NCBI RefSeq assembly: GCF_004745635.1
Contig: NZ_SRLB01000004.1
Span: forward strand, 124,001-188,000
Length of the DNA stretch: 64,000 nt
Source: Methylobacterium nonmethylotrophicum
GTDB taxonomy: Bacteria > Pseudomonadota > Alphaproteobacteria > Rhizobiales > Beijerinckiaceae
Direction of reading: 5' to 3'
Under the pieces are notes generated by a model. That model saw only the letters and a program-made list of their open reading frames with translations, was not told where the DNA came from and ran no database searches. A program made the translations under genes and the position numbers. Of the stretch, positions 61,266 to 64,000 are shown in pieces. Numbering within the stretch: position 1 is the stretch's first letter; each line of letters starts with the position of its first letter.

Positions 61266-62165
61266 ATGGAGATGGTGGGGTTCGTCGGGCTCGGCCGCAT
61301 GGGCCGGCCCATGGCGTCCAACCTGTGCCGCAAGGGCTTCCGGCTCGTCGTGAACGACGTGAACCCGGCCGCCGTGCAGGAGCTCGAGAGCCTGCAGGCG
61401 CGCGGGGCGGCGAGCGCGGCCGAGGTGGCGGGACAGGCCGGGATCGTCGTCACGATGCTGCCGAACTCGGCGGTGGTGCGCGAGGTGGTGGCCGGGCCCG
61501 ACGGCATCCTGGCCCACGCCAGGCCGGGATCGCTCGTCATGGACATGAGCACGGTCTCGCCCGAGACCACGGACGAGCTCGCCGCGCTCGCCCGAGCCCG
61601 CGGCATCGGCTTCGTCGACGCGCCGGTCGGGCGTCTCGCGAGCCACGCCGACAAGGCTGAGTCGCTGTTCATGGTCGGCGCCTCGGAGGACGACTTCGCC
61701 CGGGTCAAGCCGCTCCTCGACGGCATGGGGTCGACGATCTTCCATTGCGGCCCGGTCGGGTCCGGGACGCGCACGAAGCTCGTCAACAACTACCTGGCGG
61801 TGACCTCCTGCCAGCTCAACGCCGAGGCGCTGGCGCTGTCGCAGCGGCTCGGCCTCGACCTCGAGCGCACGCTGGAGGTCCTGTACGGCACCACGGCGGT
61901 CAACGGGCAGCTGAAGATCGCCTGGCCGAGCAAGGTGCTGGCCGGCGACGTCGAGCCGGGCTTCACCATCGACCTCGCCCACAAGGACCTGACGCTCGTC
62001 AGCGAGGCCGCCCACGCCGCGCGGGTGCCGATGCCGATCCTGGCCGCCGCCCGCGAGGCGTTCTCGACCGCCCGGGCCCGCGGCTTCGGGACGAAGGATT
62101 TCTCCGCGATGGTCGACGCCTTGTGCGACCTCGCGGGCATCGAGAAGCCGCGCCTGCGCCGCTGA
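61266..62165 (+). CDS. YihU-like sulfolactaldehyde reductase (beta-hydroxyacid dehydrogenase family)
   Basis: The 299-residue protein starts after GGGAGGA and has the NAD-binding motif VGFVGLGRMGRPMASNL, MDMSTVSPETTDEL and the catalytic Lys in TKLVNNYLAV. The usual substrate loop APVSGG is APVGR here, and WPSKVLAGDVEPGFTIDLAH with KDL matches E. coli YihU almost residue for residue. YihU reduces 3-sulfolactaldehyde to dihydroxypropanesulfonate with NADH, and the Arg of the VGR loop binds the sulfonate. Linkage to the ComDE-like pair supports a C3-sulfonate role. Another short beta-hydroxyacid remains possible. Confidence 0.82.
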   Translation: MEMVGFVGLGRMGRPMASNLCRKGFRLVVNDVNPAAVQELESLQARGAASAAEVAGQAGIVVTMLPNSAVVREVVAGPDGILAHARPGSLVMDMSTVSPETTDELAALARARGIGFVDAPVGRLASHADKAESLFMVGASEDDFARVKPLLDGMGSTIFHCGPVGSGTRTKLVNNYLAVTSCQLNAEALALSQRLGLDLERTLEVLYGTTAVNGQLKIAWPSKVLAGDVEPGFTIDLAHKDLTLVSEAAHAARVPMPILAAAREAFSTARARGFGTKDFSAMVDALCDLAGIEKPRLRR

Positions 62166-62233
62166 GCCGAGGCGACACGAGGAGGGACGCCGGCGGCCTC
62201 GACGCCGCACGGTCGATCCGGGAGGAGAACGCC

Positions 62234-63487
62234 ATGGAGATCTCGCGGCGGGCCCTGATGGGCGGCGCCACCGCGCTCGCGGCCGCATGGAGCGGCGGCG
62301 TTCGCGCCCAAGGAAGCCGGCCCCAGACCGGCGGGGCTCCGGGTCAGAGGATCAAGATCGGCGTGCTGTCGGACTTCTCCGGCATCTACACCGACCTGCT
62401 CGGGCCGGGCGGCGTCGCCTGCGTGCAGCAGGCGGTGGCGGATTTCGGCCCCGAGCAGCACGGCTTCTCCGTCGAGGTCGTGTTCGCCGACCACCAGAAC
62501 AAGCCGGATGTCGGATCGGCCATCGCCCGGCGGTGGTACGACGCCGAGGGCGTCGACATGGTGATCGGCCTGCCCAACTCGTCGGTCGCGCTCGCGCTCG
62601 CCTTCGTGACGGCCGAGCGCAACAAGGCCTGCATCGGCACCGCGGTCACCTCGATGGACTTCACCGGCGCGCAATGCACGCCGAACACCATCAACTGGAC
62701 CTACGACGCCTACATGCTGGCCAAGGCGCTCGGCACCGAGACCGTCAAGGCCGGCGGGCGCAAATGGTACTTCATCACCACCGACAACGCCTTCGGCAAC
62801 GCGATCCAGGGCGAGACGGCGGGCTTCGTGCAGCAGGCCGGCGGCACGGTGGTGGGCAATTCCCGCTACCCGATCGGCGCGACCGACTACTCGTCCTTCC
62901 TGATCGCCGCGCAGGGGAGCGGGGCCGATGTCCTCGGCCTGGCGCTCGGCGGCACCGACATGGTGAACTGCCTCAAGCAGGCGAGCGAGTTCGGCCTGCG
63001 CGACCGCATGCGGGTCGCCGCGCCGGTGATGTTCCTCAACGACATCAACGCGCTCGGCCTCCCCCTGACGCAGGGATTGCTGCACACCAACAGCTTCTAC
63101 TGGGACGCCAGTGACCGCACGCGCGCCTTCACGCAGCGCGTGCTGCCGCGGATGCAGGGCGCCTATCCGGGCATGGTCCATGCCGGCTGCTATGCCGGGA
63201 CGCTCCACTATCTCAAGGCGGTCGCCGCCCTCGGCGTCGCGGCCGCCAAGGCGAGCGGCGCCGCGGCCGTGGCAAAGATGAAGGCGATGCCGGCCGACGA
63301 CGACGCCTTCGGCCGCACCGTGGTGCGCCAGGACGGCCGCGCCCTGGTCCCGGCCTTCCTCCTCCAGGTGAAGAAGCCCGAGGAGAGCCGGGCGCGGTGG
63401 GATTACTGCAAGGTGGTGACCGAGATCTCCGGGCCGGACGCCGCCAAGCCCCTCGCCCAGGGCGGATGCCCGCTCGTCAGGACGTGA
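62234..63487 (+). CDS. Liv-type ABC substrate-binding protein
   Basis: The 417-residue protein has a Tat-like signal (EISRRALMGGATALAAAWSG, cleavage near VRAQ) and the type I binding fold: IKIGVLSDFSGIYTDLLGPG, VDMVIGLPNSSVALALAFVT, CTPNTINWTYDAYMLAKAL and FGNAIQGETAGFVQQAGG. No permease or ATPase is in view, although they may lie past the window edge. It likely delivers the substrate of the sulfonate-type genes around it (inference). Confidence 0.92.
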   Translation: MEISRRALMGGATALAAAWSGGVRAQGSRPQTGGAPGQRIKIGVLSDFSGIYTDLLGPGGVACVQQAVADFGPEQHGFSVEVVFADHQNKPDVGSAIARRWYDAEGVDMVIGLPNSSVALALAFVTAERNKACIGTAVTSMDFTGAQCTPNTINWTYDAYMLAKALGTETVKAGGRKWYFITTDNAFGNAIQGETAGFVQQAGGTVVGNSRYPIGATDYSSFLIAAQGSGADVLGLALGGTDMVNCLKQASEFGLRDRMRVAAPVMFLNDINALGLPLTQGLLHTNSFYWDASDRTRAFTQRVLPRMQGAYPGMVHAGCYAGTLHYLKAVAALGVAAAKASGAAAVAKMKAMPADDDAFGRTVVRQDGRALVPAFLLQVKKPEESRARWDYCKVVTEISGPDAAKPLAQGGCPLVRT

Positions 63488-63565
63488 GACGTCCCGGATC
63501 CGGGACGGCGTAGGACCGGCTGGACCTGTCCGGTCGGGGAGTCTCGGCTTCGATCGCCGTACGGA

Positions 63566-63591
63566 TGACCGCTTCGGCGAATGATGCATAG
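63566..63591 (+). promoter_or_regulatory. Motif shared with the TRAP binding-protein promoter
   Basis: This 26-bp string contains TTCGGCGAATGATGC and matches 17254-17279 at 23 of 26 positions. It ends 28 bp before the GldA-like start codon. It is a candidate promoter or operator common to both loci. Confidence 0.45.
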
Positions 63592-63619
63592 ATCCTCCGA
63601 GGGGTGAGGGAGAGCATCC

Positions 63620-64000
63620 ATGACCGTGAGGATCTTCGGGGCGCCGCCGCGCTACCACCAGGGACCGGGGGCGATCCGGGACATCGGCGGGATCGCCCGC
63701 TCCCTGTCCGCCTCGGCCTGCGTCGTCGTCGACGAGGGCGTGCGCGCGGTCGTGGCCGAGCCGATCGCCGCGAGCCTGCGCGAGGCCGGCGTGGCGGCAC
63801 GCCTCGTGCCGTTCTCGGGCGAGATCACCTACGCGGCGATCGACAGGCTCGTCGCGGCGGTCCGCGCCGACGCCCCGGGCCTCGTCGTCGCGGCGGGCGG
63901 CGGCAAGGCCCTCGACGTCGGCAAGGGCGTGGCCGTGCGCCTGGGCGTGCCGGTCGTCACGGTCCCGACCATCGCGTCGAACGACGCGCCGACGAGCGCC
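63620..64000 (+). CDS. GldA-like iron/zinc-dependent dehydrogenase (5' part only)
   Basis: The first 127 residues are present; the gene runs off the window. The start MTVRIFGAPPRYHQGPGAIR follows GAGGGAGAG. VVVDEGVRAVVAEP and the nucleotide-binding AAGGGKALDVGKGVAVRLGV, then VPTIASNDAPTSA, match glycerol dehydrogenase GldA, in which the Asp of the last motif helps bind the metal. It oxidises a polyol with NAD. In this context the polyol could be dihydroxypropanesulfonate (inference). Confidence 0.88.
   Translation, partial: MTVRIFGAPPRYHQGPGAIRDIGGIARSLSASACVVVDEGVRAVVAEPIAASLREAGVAARLVPFSGEITYAAIDRLVAAVRADAPGLVVAAGGGKALDVGKGVAVRLGVPVVTVPTIASNDAPTSA

Noticed and set aside
1..64000. tRNA or rRNA genes
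   Set aside because: No cloverleaf-like sequence, T-loop GGTTCGAATCC-type motif or ribosomal RNA signature was recognised in the gaps between genes. A covariance scan was not possible.

Overview
The window is about 70% G+C, double-stranded bacterial DNA packed with short intergenic gaps, ATGA-type operon overlaps and ABC transporters. A RepC replication protein, Fsr, Tat-exported solute-binding proteins, a ROSE-like leader before an Hsp20 gene and long palindromic intergenic repeats point to an alphaproteobacterium of the Rhizobiales, most likely Methylobacterium or a close relative (inference from gene content and composition; no ribosomal marker is present). The repC gene raises the possibility that this is a megaplasmid, a chromid, or a chromosome carrying an integrated replicon.

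Region 1 (1-13.7 kb) holds stress and export genes: an SDR oxidoreductase divergent from a TetR regulator, an Fsr-type exporter, a YcaC-like hydrolase, a YghU-type glutathione-S-transferase, a TetR next to an RND efflux pair, a decayed LysR fragment and a hyuAB hydantoinase/oxoprolinase pair.

Region 2 (13.8-16 kb) is a replicon-like module: repC, a candidate counter-transcribed RNA between repC and a small ribbon-helix-helix gene, and a field of repeated GAGTCG-like half-sites with a perfect 26-bp palindrome. repA and repB are not present.

Region 3 (16-29.4 kb) has an alcohol dehydrogenase, an orphan TRAP solute-binding protein with a SolA-type amine oxidase, a LysR-leuCDB set and a NitT/TauT-type ABC importer.

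Region 4 (27.7-37.9 kb) is the most unusual part. A complete Liv-type importer runs straight into a Tm-1-like ATP-binding protein, a phosphoenolpyruvate-hydrolase-family TIM barrel and a tandem SRPBCC protein. Next to it lie a regulator that fuses the same TIM barrel to a degenerate sigma54-activator AAA+ domain and a Fis-type helix-turn-helix, and a shortened third copy of the TIM barrel. Together they look like a transport, catabolism and sensing unit for an unknown substrate.

Region 5 (38-43 kb) carries a flavin monooxygenase with its MarR regulator, an Hsp20 gene behind a probable RNA thermometer, and a TetR whose divergent partner has decayed.

Region 6 (43.3-58.5 kb) is rich in sulfur-scavenging type genes: OsmC, two sulfonate/nitrate-type binding proteins, one with a full ABC set, a MetQ-like protein, an NtaA/DszA-type flavin monooxygenase, then a heavy-metal-type RND pair, a lower-G+C SulP transporter and a gamma-glutamyltransferase.

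Region 7 (58.6-64 kb) has a LysR, a split sulfopyruvate-decarboxylase-like pair divergent from a YihU-like sulfolactaldehyde reductase, a Liv-type binding protein and the start of a GldA-like dehydrogenase. It is a plausible C3-sulfonate catabolic cluster.
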